Of a DNA stretch of 36,026 bases, positions 8,382-15,723 are shown one piece after another. Source of the stretch: Clostridia bacterium (lineage in GTDB: Bacteria; Bacillota_A; Clostridia; Oscillospirales; CAG-272). A program made the position numbers and the translations under genes. The stretch covers positions 1 to 36,026 of the forward strand of contig JAGBRZ010000164.1 of NCBI GenBank assembly GCA_017632155.1. Reading direction: 5' to 3'. How positions within the stretch are numbered: the stretch's first letter is position 1; each line of letters opens with the position of its first letter. The notes beneath the pieces were generated by a model, which was not told where the DNA came from, did no database searches, and saw nothing but the letters and a program-made list of their open reading frames with translations.

Positions 8382-8443
8382 AAAAACCGCAGTTCTTCGC
8401 GGTAGTTACCTACGAAAAAGAGCCAACCGCCATATAGGCGGTC
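8382..8443 (-). terminator. Two tandem hairpins between gp10-like gene and scaffold
   Basis: On the minus strand an ACCGCC/GGCGGT hairpin (8426-8442, five-base loop) starts at the stop of the upstream gene and is followed after a few bases by CTTTTT. A second hairpin, ACCGC/GCGGT (8386-8403), follows and runs directly into TTTTTAT. Both have the form of intrinsic terminators inside the late operon. They may attenuate transcription, protect mRNA ends, or be bypassed by an antiterminator. Confidence 0.65.
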
Positions 8444-8948
8444 AGCCCTTGAGTTCGTTTCTGATGATGTTTCTGTATTTGTCCTTGTGGTCGGTAACGG
8501 CGGGCTTGAGAAATGGATGCGGTTTTTGTCCGCAAGTCATGTGAGCGTCAAGACCCTTTTCCTGTAGACTGTGCATTATCAGAGCGGCCTGCTGCTTTGT
8601 GTATATTTTGCCTTTATTTTTGCTGCCGCTACTACTGCTTTCGCCGTCCTTGACGTAAACCCACCATCCTTGACGTCCTCCGTTCGGGTAATACATACCG
8701 GTACCGAGCTCGACGTATACAGCGTATTTAACGTTGGTGCCAACATACACCGCTCGCTCATTGGGAACAACCTTGTATTCAATGTGGTTGCGCAGATTAC
8801 TGGTCGGATGTTTAAAGCCGTCGCACAGCTTTTTTGCGTACGATTCAGCCGTCATGCCGCACTTTTCGAGAGCACGAAGCACCACACTGTTCATAGCGTC
8901 GAGCACTTCCTTGCTGTGGTCGTTAATGACGACCTCGCCGACGTTCAT
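8442..8948 (-). CDS. HK97 gp10-like minor structural protein
   Basis: The protein has 168 residues from the ATG at 8948, which has GGAGGTG seven bases upstream; a longer GTG start at 8957 is part of that ribosome site. Residues around 65-85 (YVGTNVKYAVYVELGTGMYY) are the signature of the HK97 gp10 family, small proteins that complete the tail or neck. A low-complexity SSSSGSKNKGK insert sits near residue 105. In most phages gp10-like genes lie after the capsid gene; here it precedes the scaffold, behind the MuF cassette. It may be a second copy of this fold with a head-related role. Confidence 0.78.
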   Translation of the reverse strand: MNVGEVVINDHSKEVLDAMNSVVLRALEKCGMTAESYAKKLCDGFKHPTSNLRNHIEYKVVPNERAVYVGTNVKYAVYVELGTGMYYPNGGRQGWWVYVKDGESSSSGSKNKGKIYTKQQAALIMHSLQEKGLDAHMTCGQKPHPFLKPAVTDHKDKYRNIIRNELKG

Positions 8949-8975
8949 AAGCCTCACCTCCTAAAAATGGGTATA

Positions 8976-9009
8976 GAAAAACCACCGCTCCGATTACGGA
9001 TTGGTGGTT
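8976..9009 (-). terminator. Strong intrinsic terminator after the small MuF partner gene
   Basis: On the minus strand AACCACC pairs with GGTGGTT (9003-9009 with 8980-8986), with an inner stem around AATCCG/CGGA, followed by TTTTCTAT. It separates the MuF/partner-gene cassette from the gp10-like gene, which has its own good ribosome site. Confidence 0.75.
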
Positions 9010-9086
9010 AGACCTAATTTTATTTTATGCAATTTTCTCCCGAATTTTACGAGAGAGCTTTTTTACATTGTCGGAGTTGTAGATGT

Positions 9087-9278
9087 TCACAGTTTTTCAA
9101 GCTCAGATTCTTCGCAGTCAAATAGTTTCCAACCGGCTTCACTTCCATACCCTCCGGTACAACCTTTCTCATCGCTTTCGACGACGCATATGATTTTTCC
9201 GTTCAGATCATGAATATCAACAACCACACCAGCAATCCCCGAGTTTTTGATTTTCACTCTATCAAATTCATTAATCAC
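9087..9278 (-). CDS. Small partner gene of MuF toxin-like domain; candidate immunity protein
   Basis: The protein has 63 residues. It starts at a GTG that overlaps the TGA of the MuF gene (GTGA) and is followed by a strong terminator. Residues 5-35 (DRVKIKNSGIAGVVVDIHDL) look like a small SH3/KOW-type barrel, in the style of DUF4926-like proteins, which I recall as neighbours of DUF6883 domains. I infer it to be the immunity partner of the C-terminal domain of the upstream protein. The AT-richer base composition matches that domain and not the rest of the head genes. Not a known virion component. Confidence 0.6.
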   Translation of the reverse strand: MINEFDRVKIKNSGIAGVVVDIHDLNGKIICVVESDEKGCTGGYGSEAGWKLFDCEESELEKL

Positions 9279-10792
9279 GATTTATCATCCTCTCTATGCG
9301 CAGTAATGATGCGCGGCATGCTTGCAGGCGTATCTTTCTGCCATACTGTACGGAATGTTTTCTTTCGGGTTACACCAAGTTGCATGAAAATTGAGAATTT
9401 CTCTTCACCCCTACTGTTAGTAGACGCGTCAATCGCATTTTCAATGTTGAACAGTTTCGCCATATCATAGCGGAGTTGCATCGGGTTATCTTCCGTGTAG
9501 CCGACATCAAAGAATTCCGCTGAATGCTTTGCGCCGGGCTTCAAAAAATACCCTGTATATTTTTGTGGCGTCGTCACACATGGCGCATTATTTACAAACA
9601 CGGTCTGCTTTTTAAGTGTTTTAACCGACTTCCAACCCTCAGGGTTATTATACTTCAATTCTTGGAATTGTTCAAATGTTTTCGGCATATTTTCGCCAAG
9701 AATAGCTTTATACTCGTCGTACTGCTTTTTATCCGCCGAGTAATTCTTGCCCTTCTTCATAAAGGTGTCCCATGCATCGGGGTTTTCCGCCTTCTTCCAC
9801 GCCTCCCACTCCCGATACGTCATATTCTCAATCAGGACGCTTTCGCCCGTAACAGGGTCTATAGCGCGGCGTTTTGCGTCGGAGGTGTCAACGTCATCGA
9901 GGGCGGCGACAAGGGTGCAGCGGCAGTTGTAGACCAGATGCGGCGCAGCAGAGTCGTCACCGGGGAACATTATCTCTTCCCCGTCCACCTTGAACGGCTT
10001 GTCGATCGGTGCACACTGACCGTCCAGCATTGCGTGAGCGTGGCGGGTGCGGTTGTCGAGCGTAGCAACCCATTCGCGCTCGAGCTTTATGCCCATAGCA
10101 GCGGCCTGTCTGTAGCTGTCCATGCGTCCGCCGTTCTGTGCGGCTGTCATTGCCGTCCTCGCCGCTCTGACCGCTGATGTGCGGTTCATGTCGGGGATGT
10201 TCTTCTGCAGGCGGTTTGCAATCTTGCCGACGCTCTCGCCCTGCAGGATTCCGCTTGTGACCTGCCGTGTGATCTGCTGCTTGCCCCACGCAAGATCGAT
10301 GCCGCGATCAACGGCACGCTCAGCGGGGTAATACGGCATAAGTCCCGGCTGGTCAACGATGAGCCTGCGCACGGTCGATTCGTCCCAGAGAGTATAGCCG
10401 ACATCGCCCGCAACCTGCTCGATGGTGTATGCCGCGTAATTGCGGTTGAGGCTGTATATTCCGGGTGTTTCGTCGTTTATGTACGAAGCGGCGACCTCGT
10501 TTGCGTCGGTCATGCGCTCTGCGAGCTGATCCCGCAGAGCCTCCATGCGCCTGCCGCGCCCGATCTGAGCAAGCCGCCATTGCGTATAGTCCTGCATCGA
10601 CAGCTTCCCGTCGTTAACGAGATCGAGCTGCGCAGCGTCACGCTTGGCAAAGCTCGCAAAGTAGTCGTTGATCTTGTCGGTCATATCCTCGCTGGCATCC
10701 TGATATATCTTGCGAATCCGCGGCTCGAGGTCGGTTATTTTTTTCTCGGTCAGGATGTGACCGTAATCGGGTCTGTGTCTGTACTTACTCAT
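9275..10792 (-). CDS. MuF head morphogenesis protein with C-terminal DUF6883-like toxin domain
   Basis: The protein has 505 residues. Residues about 1-180 are the helical portal-associated part. Residues 180-300 form the Mu F/SPP1 gp7 domain, with TLDNRTRHAHAMLDGQ at 244-259 and NCRCTLVAAL near 289-297. Classical gp7-like proteins end soon after this. Here about 200 residues follow. Residues 412-505 (YTGYFLKPGAKHSAEFF, then TVW and MPRIITAH) match the pattern I know for DUF6883, a domain seen at the end of polymorphic toxins. The DNA for this part is clearly AT-richer than the first part. MuF proteins enter the virion and can be ejected with DNA, so the domain could be delivered to a host. 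The ATG overlaps the portal stop by eight bases. Confidence 0.85.
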   Translation of the reverse strand: MSKYRHRPDYGHILTEKKITDLEPRIRKIYQDASEDMTDKINDYFASFAKRDAAQLDLVNDGKLSMQDYTQWRLAQIGRGRRMEALRDQLAERMTDANEVAASYINDETPGIYSLNRNYAAYTIEQVAGDVGYTLWDESTVRRLIVDQPGLMPYYPAERAVDRGIDLAWGKQQITRQVTSGILQGESVGKIANRLQKNIPDMNRTSAVRAARTAMTAAQNGGRMDSYRQAAAMGIKLEREWVATLDNRTRHAHAMLDGQCAPIDKPFKVDGEEIMFPGDDSAAPHLVYNCRCTLVAALDDVDTSDAKRRAIDPVTGESVLIENMTYREWEAWKKAENPDAWDTFMKKGKNYSADKKQYDEYKAILGENMPKTFEQFQELKYNNPEGWKSVKTLKKQTVFVNNAPCVTTPQKYTGYFLKPGAKHSAEFFDVGYTEDNPMQLRYDMAKLFNIENAIDASTNSRGEEKFSIFMQLGVTRKKTFRTVWQKDTPASMPRIITAHREDDKS

Positions 10793-12110
10793 TGCCTGTT
10801 ATGGGCTGCTTTGCGTTGAACCTGTTCAGATCCTCTGCGGACAGCTCCTTGAGCCGCTCCTCGACTTCCTCAGGAGTAAGGAACGGGAGTTTCTTGAGCA
10901 CAAGCTCCGTGCCGAGCTCAGACGCGGCGGAAAGCACCATCTGCGTGACCTCGCTCTGATTGACAATCTGCGAGCGGATAAACGTCGGCTCGTCGTCGAT
11001 ACCCGCAACAGCGCAAATGCCCTGTATGAAGTCGATGACGCACAGCTCGAACTCGTCCGTCTTCTCATTGAGCGGCTCATACGCTGCCTTTATCTGCGTC
11101 GCTGTAACCGCTCCAGAGGCTATCTGCTCGGTGTCGAGTGCCATTGCGTCCTTGTAGAGGTCCTTCTCAAGGCGGTCGAGGTACACCTCGCGAGCTTCAT
11201 GCGGCAAATCGACAGTGTGCGCCTGTGCCGTCTGCTCGTCGCCGAGCTGAGCGACACCTAGTGTTTTCATCTTCTGCTTGAAGCGGGCGAGATCCTCGTC
11301 GTCCATGCCGCCTGCGTTGGTGATGGTCCAGTACAGAACGGATGCTTCGTCGACGTCGTTTGCAAACCCCGACTTGATAAGGTCGTAGCAGTCTATCTGT
11401 TCACGCAGACCGACAAGCGTGCTCTGCTTCTCGGGGCATCCCCACAGAGGGACGATCGGAAATTTTGCGTAGTTCGTGCCGGTGGTGTCCGCCTTGCCGA
11501 TCTTTGCAACGGTAGTGTGCTTTTTGTATGTGGCTCGTTCTTTGAGCACCACGATCTCGTTATCAACCTTCTGATACTCGGTAAAGCCTTCGACCTCATA
11601 CAGCGTTGCACGGAGCGGCTTATTCTCGCCAAGCTGCCAGAAGCGGATACCTGCGGCAAGCTCGCCTGTCTCTTCATCTATCAGTGGGACGAATTCGGTG
11701 AACTTGAACATCTGCACGCGGTCGAAGTTGAAGAATCCGAATGCGACCTTCTGCACGAGCGCGCTTTTGCCGAGCTTGTACATCAGCGTGTCGAAATCAG
11801 CACCGAATCGCTTCTTCGTCGCGTCGTTCCTGAATGTCACGCCGTTGCCGAGCAGGTATGCAGCCTCCTGCGTCACGAATCTGCGCAGGAAAGCACTTGC
11901 ACATTTGTGGTTCGCAGAGAAGTTGTCGGGTATCGCTTCGCCCGTCAGCGTGTACAGCAGCTTACGGTACTTCATGATAGTCGCATTCTTGCCCGTAGCA
12001 TAAAGCTCGGCGTCTGCGGCTATTTTGTAATCCCGGCTGCTCATGTGCTCGGATATAGCGTCATAGACGAATTTTTTTCGGGCGTCCTGATCGGTGCCGA
12101 GAGCGGTCAA
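10785..12110 (-). CDS. Portal protein (SPP1 gp6-like)
   Basis: From the TTG at 12110 the protein has 441 residues. It forms the dodecameric DNA gate at one capsid vertex. The N-terminal part (AELYATGKNATIMKYRKLLY, then ANHKCASAFLRRFVTQEAAYLLGNG) and the region around AMALDTEQIASGAVTATQIKAAYEPL are typical of SPP1-type portals. It sits between terL and the MuF gene as usual. The start is uncertain: the TTG has no ribosome site, whereas GAGGTG at 12136-12141 is followed seven bases later by in-frame ATC (12128), giving an N terminus xKTFQDLTALG that looks like other portals. A rare ATC start is therefore possible. Confidence 0.92.
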   Translation of the reverse strand: MTALGTDQDARKKFVYDAISEHMSSRDYKIAADAELYATGKNATIMKYRKLLYTLTGEAIPDNFSANHKCASAFLRRFVTQEAAYLLGNGVTFRNDATKKRFGADFDTLMYKLGKSALVQKVAFGFFNFDRVQMFKFTEFVPLIDEETGELAAGIRFWQLGENKPLRATLYEVEGFTEYQKVDNEIVVLKERATYKKHTTVAKIGKADTTGTNYAKFPIVPLWGCPEKQSTLVGLREQIDCYDLIKSGFANDVDEASVLYWTITNAGGMDDEDLARFKQKMKTLGVAQLGDEQTAQAHTVDLPHEAREVYLDRLEKDLYKDAMALDTEQIASGAVTATQIKAAYEPLNEKTDEFELCVIDFIQGICAVAGIDDEPTFIRSQIVNQSEVTQMVLSAASELGTELVLKKLPFLTPEEVEERLKELSAEDLNRFNAKQPITGNE

Positions 12111-12143
12111 ATCCTGAAAAGTCTTGATAGTAATTCACCTCGA

Positions 12144-13373
12144 TCAAATAAACATCGGCTTAAACGTGCTGCCGTTGCCGACTTTGTTCTTCAACACCGT
12201 GTTGCAGAAATAACGGATGTCGTCCATAGCGTGGTCGTTGTCCTTTACCACTGTATCCGCCGTTGCTTTTTCGTCCCATCGGTAAAGACCGAATTCGGAT
12301 ATCGCATCGGTGCACGAGCGGTGGATCTTGATATTGCCGTTCTTGAGATACACGGCAGTCCTTCGTATGCCGTCAAGCACGTCGTTGTTCGCCTTGCGCA
12401 CGGTAAAGCCTCGTTTGCGCAGAGCCGCAATGAACGACGCAGCCGACGGGTCGACGATGACCTGCTTTATCTTGCGCCCCTCGGCGAGGGTCTCGATATC
12501 GTCGCAGTATTCTTCATCTGTGCGCTGTCTCGCCGCGCTTCTGCCGTTGTAATAGAATTCCTTTACCCTTACTGCTTTGTCGCCCAGAACGCACCACAGA
12601 CCCGCAGAAAACGGGTTCAGCGTGCCGTAGTCGACGGAGATGTAATATTCGCCGTTATCAGGCACGTCATCTGTGATGTTGTCCTCGCCAAAATCGTAGA
12701 CGAGACCTTCGGCAACACACCACTCGCCGAGGATGTATCGGCGGTAGAACACGCCCGAGTACATGCTCTCATATCGTTGACGAATCTCGGGCGATAACGA
12801 AGGGTTGTCGTTCAGCGTGAAATGCAAATGCAGAGCGTTGTGATCGTCTGCATTGTCAATCCATGATTTCTTGAACCAGTGCATCGGGCTCCCGGGGTTG
12901 CACGAGAACCAGAACTTCGAGCCCGCAACAGAACATCGAGCGGTCGCCTGATTGACGAACGATTCCGGCATAAGAACGACCTCATCCAGCAGAACGCCCG
13001 CAAGCGTTACGCCCTGAATGAGGTCTTGTGATGCTTCGTCCTTGCCGCCGAACACAAGAAACGTGTTTGTTATCTCCCTGCCGCCGCGAGTAGCGGTGAT
13101 GACGAGCATATTATCGCTGCGTCGATAGGTCATGTCGTAGCGTTTGCGTGTATACGACAGTTTCATGAACGGAGCGATTATATTTCGGCGAGCGGACAGC
13201 ACCGTTTTACCGCATATAGCGAAATTGCAGTCAGAGAAATTGCGCATCGCCCAATCGACGAATGCGAGTGTCATTATGGTCGTCTTGCCCGAACGGACCG
13301 CGCCGTCGCAGATAAGTGCGTCATAGTCCGAATCGGCAAAGCGAACGATTTCAGCCTGTTTTCCTCTGAGCAT
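12144..13373 (-). CDS. terL: Terminase large subunit (PBSX-type)
   Basis: The protein has 409 residues and combines the packaging ATPase with the headful or site-specific nuclease. Walker A is GAVRSGKT at 24-31, Walker B is LLDE at 128-131, and the coupling motif region follows (FWFSCNPGSP near 154-163). The RNase H-like nuclease carries SVDYG with Asp248, VDPS with Asp308, and HAMDDIRY with Asp384/Asp385. Family style is PBSX/SPP1. The ATG overlaps the terS stop (TAATG). The portal gene follows about 16 to 30 bases later, depending on its start. Confidence 0.96.
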   Translation of the reverse strand: MLRGKQAEIVRFADSDYDALICDGAVRSGKTTIMTLAFVDWAMRNFSDCNFAICGKTVLSARRNIIAPFMKLSYTRKRYDMTYRRSDNMLVITATRGGREITNTFLVFGGKDEASQDLIQGVTLAGVLLDEVVLMPESFVNQATARCSVAGSKFWFSCNPGSPMHWFKKSWIDNADDHNALHLHFTLNDNPSLSPEIRQRYESMYSGVFYRRYILGEWCVAEGLVYDFGEDNITDDVPDNGEYYISVDYGTLNPFSAGLWCVLGDKAVRVKEFYYNGRSAARQRTDEEYCDDIETLAEGRKIKQVIVDPSAASFIAALRKRGFTVRKANNDVLDGIRRTAVYLKNGNIKIHRSCTDAISEFGLYRWDEKATADTVVKDNDHAMDDIRYFCNTVLKNKVGNGSTFKPMFI

Positions 13374-13861
13374 TAGTCGTCATCCTCCAGCGCCGCAGAT
13401 AGCGGATCGGTCACTATGTCGGGTCGAGCGGCTGCGGGGAACTCAGGCTTGTCACGCCACTTATCAGGGCAACGGTTGGAGAGCCAAAACTTCTGCGCGG
13501 TCGTATCTGCGGGGATATGCACCTGTTCTTCGACCTCGACCAACTTCTCGACCTCCGATATCTTCTTGCCTGTGTCTTCGTCGTATTGGATCTCCTTTAA
13601 CTTGAAGTGCTTGGTTATCGGCACGTTGTAGCCGAGGCACTTCCTGTACAGGGCGTTCTCGACTTCAACGTCAACGATCTCTTTGCCTCTTCTTAAAGCG
13701 TCCGAAATGTCCGGATATTTATTCTTCCACTCAGACAGAGTAGAACGTGATATGCCGCACTTTTGCGCTATCTGTTCGTCTGTCAGACCATCTCTTGCCC
13801 AAGCCGCAAGCAGCGTGAGCCCGTCCTCGGACATCCAGTATTGATACTTCCCCTTTGCCAC
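13373..13861 (-). CDS. terS: Terminase small subunit
   Basis: The protein has 162 residues. An N-terminal helix-turn-helix (DGLTDEQIAQKCGISRSTLSEWK, about residues 24-47) should bind the packaging start site; the central part is helical for oligomerisation, and the C-terminal part (NRCPDKWRDKPEF) is a common TerS ending. The start is GTG at 13861, eight bases after GAGGTG. It overlaps terL by one base. A noncoding stretch with two inverted repeats lies immediately upstream and is a candidate binding site. Confidence 0.92.
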   Translation of the reverse strand: MAKGKYQYWMSEDGLTLLAAWARDGLTDEQIAQKCGISRSTLSEWKNKYPDISDALRRGKEIVDVEVENALYRKCLGYNVPITKHFKLKEIQYDEDTGKKISEVEKLVEVEEQVHIPADTTAQKFWLSNRCPDKWRDKPEFPAAARPDIVTDPLSAALEDDD

Positions 13862-13897
13862 ACCCTGCTCACCTCGCTTTCGGGAAATAGAAATGCC

Positions 13898-13999
13898 GAA
13901 GCCGCCACCCGGTGATTTCAGGCGACGGCTTCAGCAATTAAGGAGAAAGAGGAACCAACGACAACGTGAGCAAGCTTCGGCGAAAGAAACCACGTTGTC
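13898..13999 (-). promoter_or_regulatory. Structured leader upstream of terS (candidate packaging or regulatory site)
   Basis: The 186-base gap 13862-14047 contains no gene. It holds two inverted repeats: GAAGCCG (13898-13904) with CGGCTTC (13926-13932), and a perfect 9-bp pair GACAACGTG (13960-13968) with CACGTTGTC (13991-13999) around a 22-base loop. Neither is followed by a T-run on the minus strand. The place fits the late promoter region and the pac or cos site that terminases often recognise near terS. I could not see a convincing -10/-35 pair here. Confidence 0.5.
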
Positions 14000-14036
14000 T
14001 TCTCGCAATCTTTTAACGATATCAGTTTATCACGAA

Positions 14037-14055
14037 TTTAGTCCGTTTTAGTCCG
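14037..14055 (-). repeat. Two copies of a 9-mer at 10-bp spacing at end of late regulator gene
   Basis: TTTAGTCCG occurs at 14037-14045 and 14047-14055 on the plus strand (CGGACTAAA on the minus strand), exactly one helical turn apart, overlapping the TAA stop of the sigma-like gene. It could be an activator binding site for the late promoter. Confidence 0.45.
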
Positions 14056-14479
14056 CACTTTCGGTTTTTCTCGAAATTTGTGATATAGCACGCTCGTAAT
14101 GCACGAACATTGCTGTGCGCTCGAGGTTGATTTTTGCCGGGATATGGTCGAATTCAATGTCTTTCTGCCAGCGCAGCCGTATTATCGTCTGCCCCTGCGT
14201 ATCATCAGCCAAAGCAATGAGATCTTCGATCTGAACCAACTTCGCAGCGTATCTGTTCACAGCCGAGGCAACCCTATCAACGGCGGTCTGCAACCTGCAA
14301 ACGGCGTTCCCCACAGGGTCGGACACTCCGCCCGACCCGTACGACATCCCACTGGCCCCTACCGTTTGGATCCAATCCAGCGTAGCCTTTGCGGATATCA
14401 ACGTCGATTTTGCCGCCTCGAGCGCGGATAGTGTCGGTCGATATTCACGCAGAGCCCTTTTAACCTCGTCCTTGGTCAT
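14048..14479 (-). CDS. Sigma-70 region 4-like late transcription regulator (DUF1492-like)
   Basis: The protein has 143 residues from the ATG at 14479, eight bases after AGGGAG; earlier starts lack a ribosome site. The N-terminal half is a long helical region (VKRALREYRPTLSALEAA). The C-terminal part, about residues 95-138, reads IIRLRWQKDIEFDHIPAKI and then a second helix ending HYERAISQI. This matches the arrangement of sigma region 4 and of DUF1492/ArpU-type proteins, which sit just before terS in many Firmicute phages. By position it probably switches on the late operon. Activation is inferred. Confidence 0.75.
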   Translation of the reverse strand: MTKDEVKRALREYRPTLSALEAAKSTLISAKATLDWIQTVGASGMSYGSGGVSDPVGNAVCRLQTAVDRVASAVNRYAAKLVQIEDLIALADDTQGQTIIRLRWQKDIEFDHIPAKINLERTAMFVHYERAISQISRKTESAD

Positions 14480-14484
14480 CCCCA

Positions 14485-14625
14485 TCACTCCCTCTTCGTA
14501 AAACATTCGCACGGCTTCAGACTCGTGCTCAGCACCTCCCGGAACATCCCGCACCAATGCCGTTCCGCGCTGAGCATCGAACCCGCTGGCAGGATCCGGC
14601 AGTACTTACAGTCGCGGCAGGTCAT
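14485..14625 (-). CDS. Small cysteine-rich protein
   Basis: This 46-residue gene starts at ATG 14625 and ends five bases before the late regulator start. It begins MTCRDCKYCRIL and has Cys at 3, 6, 9, 26, 39 and 41, a layout suited to one zinc site. Such tiny zinc-binding proteins are frequent in the accessory regions of clostridial phages, with no known function. Overlap with the preceding small membrane gene and tight spacing support it being translated. Confidence 0.6.
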   Translation of the reverse strand: MTCRDCKYCRILPAGSMLSAERHWCGMFREVLSTSLKPCECFTKRE

Positions 14626-14728
14626 TGTTATCACCTTCGTTATCCGACTGCGCTGCTATCCTCAGGCAGCTCCACAGCAGGAACGCCACCAGAGCGAGGG
14701 ATAGGGCAAGCATTGCGTAGAGTATCAT
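14606..14728 (-). CDS. Small single-span membrane protein
   Basis: The protein has 40 residues: a hydrophobic helix (MILYAMLALSLALVAFLLWS) followed by an acidic polar tail (QSDNEGDNND). The ATG overlaps the previous stop (ATGA), so it is coupled to the upstream small zinc protein, and its end overlaps the next gene by 20 bases. One transmembrane segment with a short cytoplasmic tail is predicted. Function unknown. Confidence 0.6.
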   Translation of the reverse strand: MILYAMLALSLALVAFLLWSCLRIAAQSDNEGDNNDLPRL

Positions 14729-14871
14729 GTGTTGTTCTCCTTTCTTTCCGCTTCCTCGCAGGTTTCGTCAAAGCGCTTCACCTGCATGTGGTATGTGCAG
14801 ATGCCAACCTGTTCTCTTACATTGGCGTCGATAAAATTCGTACAGTCCTTGCACTCTATGCGTTCACTCAT
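14725..14871 (-). CDS. Small CxxC protein
   Basis: The protein has 48 residues from the ATG at 14871, preceded by AGGAGGAG. It reads MSERIECKDCTNFIDANV and continues with a central CTYH and a Cys at 38 in FDETCEE, so four cysteines could hold a zinc ion. A longer reading upstream lacks a ribosome site and codes for an unlikely basic peptide, so I use the short form. No function known. Confidence 0.65.
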   Translation of the reverse strand: MSERIECKDCTNFIDANVREQVGICTYHMQVKRFDETCEEAERKENNT

Positions 14872-14899
14872 CAGAGCTCCTCCTTTCTCGGTTGAAATT

Positions 14900-15328
14900 T
14901 CAATCGTCAGTTGACTCTTCGATTGACTTATGTGCCCTGCACCAGCTTTCCGCTTTCGCACGTTCGTACAGCTCGATCCATCCCGGGGCATCGATCGTTG
15001 GGTCGCCAAGCCTGCACCCGTGCACCGCTTCGTTGAGGTCACGCAGCAACGCCGCCAGTGTTCTATCCGATAGAACAGGAAGCAACGGCGTAATGTAGCC
15101 AATAATCACGCCCGGCATATACGTCCGTCTGCCGCAGGCGTACCGTTCCGCGCAGATCAGCACAGACTGAAAGTCATCATCGGTCGGGTCAAGACGCAGC
15201 CGACACTCTTCGGGCGTAAGTCCTGTGTTTTCGTACATAGCCAGCCGCTCTACCAGCTCGTCCTTCTTGGCTGCTGACCAGTACCCGCTTTTGATGCCGT
15301 TACATCGTTCATGGGTTAATCTGTTCAT
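14900..15328 (-). CDS. Hypothetical phage accessory protein
   Basis: The protein has 142 residues from ATG 15328, which overlaps the preceding stop as ATGA and has GAGGTG eight bases upstream. The N-terminal third contains LVERLAMYENTGLTPEECR, a segment very common in small proteins of Firmicute phages (a helix followed by the TGLTPEE motif). The rest is helical without recognised motifs. No membrane segment or signal peptide. Confidence 0.65.
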   Translation of the reverse strand: MNRLTHERCNGIKSGYWSAAKKDELVERLAMYENTGLTPEECRLRLDPTDDDFQSVLICAERYACGRRTYMPGVIIGYITPLLPVLSDRTLAALLRDLNEAVHGCRLGDPTIDAPGWIELYERAKAESWCRAHKSIEESTDD

Positions 15329-15723
15329 CCTCCCTGCACCTCGCTTTCCATCTCTCGCCAACACAAGAAATTATCACCGCATTGCGTGCACGGCTTTCCG
15401 TCTAAGCTGCTCGGCGGGTTATAAACGCAGGTATCGCAGTCACGCTGCACATGCTCGCTCCAATCCAAAGCCTGCCCGCACCATTTGCAGAACGGGATAT
15501 CGAGATTTCCGTGCGTCCGCTCATGCTGAAAGACAAATCTGTTACAGCTCGGGCATACGCTGTACCGTCCCGGCTTTGCAGGTCTCTGCGGGGTCTGCTT
15601 CTGAACCGCAGCTTCCACAAACTTGTAGTCTTCCTCGGTCATATAGTCGACCGTTGCATACGGCTCATACAGTTCGAATTTTCCGTCTTTATTCTGGATA
15701 AGTCTTACCTCGTCACGCATCAT
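15325..15723 (-). CDS. Zinc-ribbon-containing hypothetical protein
   Basis: The protein has about 132 residues. Two cysteine clusters are visible: CPSCNRFVF with later FCKWCGQALD (a CxxC...CxxC zinc ribbon around residues 57-85), and CDTCVYN with CTQCGDNFLC near the C terminus, a second possible zinc site. The start is set at ATG 15723, seven bases after AGGGAG; it overlaps the end of the upstream gene. Similar double zinc-ribbon proteins occur in clostridial prophages with unknown function. Confidence 0.65.
   Translation of the reverse strand: MMRDEVRLIQNKDGKFELYEPYATVDYMTEEDYKFVEAAVQKQTPQRPAKPGRYSVCPSCNRFVFQHERTHGNLDIPFCKWCGQALDWSEHVQRDCDTCVYNPPSSLDGKPCTQCGDNFLCWREMESEVQGG

Noticed and set aside
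11517..12797. Plus-strand open frame of 426 codons opposite portal and terL
   Set aside because: It runs across two genuine genes on the other strand, has no ribosome site or family resemblance, and arises from codon bias.
14725..15102. 125-codon version of the small CxxC gene
   Set aside because: The first 77 codons overlap another gene and have no ribosome site; the internal ATG at 14871 has a strong one.
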